From positions 1-64,000 of the forward strand of contig CAXBBW010000018.1 in the NCBI GenBank assembly GCA_963974345.1: a DNA stretch of 64,000 bases, written 5' to 3'. This document shows, piece after piece, positions 63,324 through 64,000 of this stretch; position 1 is the first letter of the stretch, and each line of letters begins with the position of its first letter. The DNA is from RHLJ01 sp963974345. Its GTDB lineage: Bacteria; Bacteroidota; Rhodothermia; Balneolales; Balneolaceae. A model generated the notes under the pieces. That model was given only the letters and a program-made list of their open reading frames with translations. It was not told where the DNA came from and ran no database searches. The position numbers were made by a program, and so were the translations under genes.

Positions 63324-64000
63324 TCGATAATATTGGTCCACCTGGTGTCCATGTCGAATCACTCTCAAAAGTCCTTCCCATCGCTCTAAATTGTCGCACA
63401 AAGGGAAGCTTCTTTCTAACTCCCGGTGCAAATTGAGAGTATTCAATCATAAATAATCGACTAGTCATAGGATCAAAATATGTGAAATTTACAAATGGGC
63501 CACCCATAGCAGCATTAATCATTTGCCAAGTTCCAAGAGTTTCATAACCAAGTAACCGACCTTTTTCGAAGGTTTTAGTTTCTACAGCCCGGCGATATTC
63601 TGTGGCTACATAATTATTATCTCTACTTCCTCTAATAAATTGTTGCATTAATGAGTCACGAGTGGTGTTAATCCAATCATTATCTAAAAAGCTTATGTCT
63701 TTAACATCTTCTTTCCACCAAATCCACATCCAACGGGTATTATTTGGAAGATCTCTTCGATAAGTTATAAAATTGGTGGTATCTACACTTTTGATATAAT
63801 CGTGTTGAATGCGAACCATAAAGCCGTGTTCGTCCCATAAAGAATCCGAATATTGAACTTGTTCCTTCTTTTCATAAACGAAATAAGTCCAACGCTTTAT
63901 TTCTTTTTCTAAGGCACTGCTTAACAATGCTTGCTCAGAATTTCTTATTTTTTTAGCCAACGCTGAATCTGATGCAGAACTTAGAATCAAAGCATATTGA
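63316..64000 (-). CDS. DUF4837 family protein, N-terminus beyond window
   Basis: The frame runs without a stop to the right edge and reads through the TTG at 63990 (QYALILSSASDSALAKKIRN), so the start lies outside. It resembles DUF4837, a Bacteroidota/FCB lipoprotein family of about 330 residues (HGFMVRIQHDYIK, RWMWIWWKEDVKDI, WQMINAAMGGPFVNFTYFD). Function unknown. Its stop overlaps the bioF GTG by 8 bases. Confidence 0.8.
   Translation of the reverse strand, partial: QYALILSSASDSALAKKIRNSEQALLSSALEKEIKRWTYFVYEKKEQVQYSDSLWDEHGFMVRIQHDYIKSVDTTNFITYRRDLPNNTRWMWIWWKEDVKDISFLDNDWINTTRDSLMQQFIRGSRDNNYVATEYRRAVETKTFEKGRLLGYETLGTWQMINAAMGGPFVNFTYFDPMTSRLFMIEYSQFAPGVRKKLPFVRQFRAMGRTFESDSTWTPGGPILSSE

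Noticed and set aside
63324..63446. N-terminal 41-residue extension of BioF
   Set aside because: It is an out-of-frame reading of the DUF4837 gene; BioF family proteins start near the GTG at 63323.

Overview
The window looks like a low-GC chromosome of a marine FCB-group bacterium, most likely Balneolota (Balneola/Gracilimonas-like) or a close relative. The clues are five proteins that end in a type IX secretion (T9SS) sorting domain, four of them with the QNYPNPFNPST-type linker typical of this clade. There is also a PorV/PorQ-family protein, weak Shine-Dalgarno sites and a TonB receptor with a carboxypeptidase-regulatory-like domain. The genus is an inference.

Layout. (1) 1-2342: accessory block with two overlapping paralogous HTH genes, one cut by the window edge and one uncharacterised 442-aa gene, beside tRNA-Leu(CAA) at 2368-2449. 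(2) 2488-3585: a secreted endonuclease I. (3) 3851-31890: a large glycan-utilisation locus. On the minus strand it carries a secreted carbohydrate-binding-like protein, a TonB receptor, a giant T9SS protein, a PorV-like barrel, an ABC sugar importer (binding protein and two permeases), a six-hairpin lipoprotein, two GH130 enzymes and a second six-hairpin lipoprotein. A LacI regulator sits above it. The plus strand carries the MsmX/UgpC-type ATPase and a T9SS six-hairpin/LamG protein and, after a 1.7-kb repeat array, a GH13 enzyme. GH130 points to beta-mannosides, GH13 to alpha-glucosides; the real substrate is not decided by sequence. No SusD was seen.

(4) 32221-37071: threonine operon thrABC preceded by a 27-aa Ile/Thr-rich leader peptide, which indicates ribosome-mediated attenuation; a small histidine kinase follows. 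(5) 38047-58030: ordinary chromosomal genes (double SGNH hydrolase, methyltransferases including RlmG, GNAT-RimK fusion, VOC protein, esterases, Dps, serine hydrolase, Pmp3-like peptide, aldo/keto reductase, RNase D, epimerase, TPR hybrid kinase, amidase). (6) 58118-58619: a GIY-YIG nuclease gene bracketed by inverted repeats whose relatives are scattered through other gaps of the window. (7) 58733-64000: biotin operon bioF-(bioH-like)-bioC-bioD-bioA downstream of a DUF4837 gene cut by the window end.

Most notable: the Thr/Ile leader peptide, the GIY-YIG gene with its flanking and dispersed repeats, the five-unit intergenic repeat array, an exact 1,079-bp duplication inside one secreted protein, and the unusual combination of TonB receptor, PorV-like protein, T9SS proteins and ABC importer in one LacI-controlled locus.
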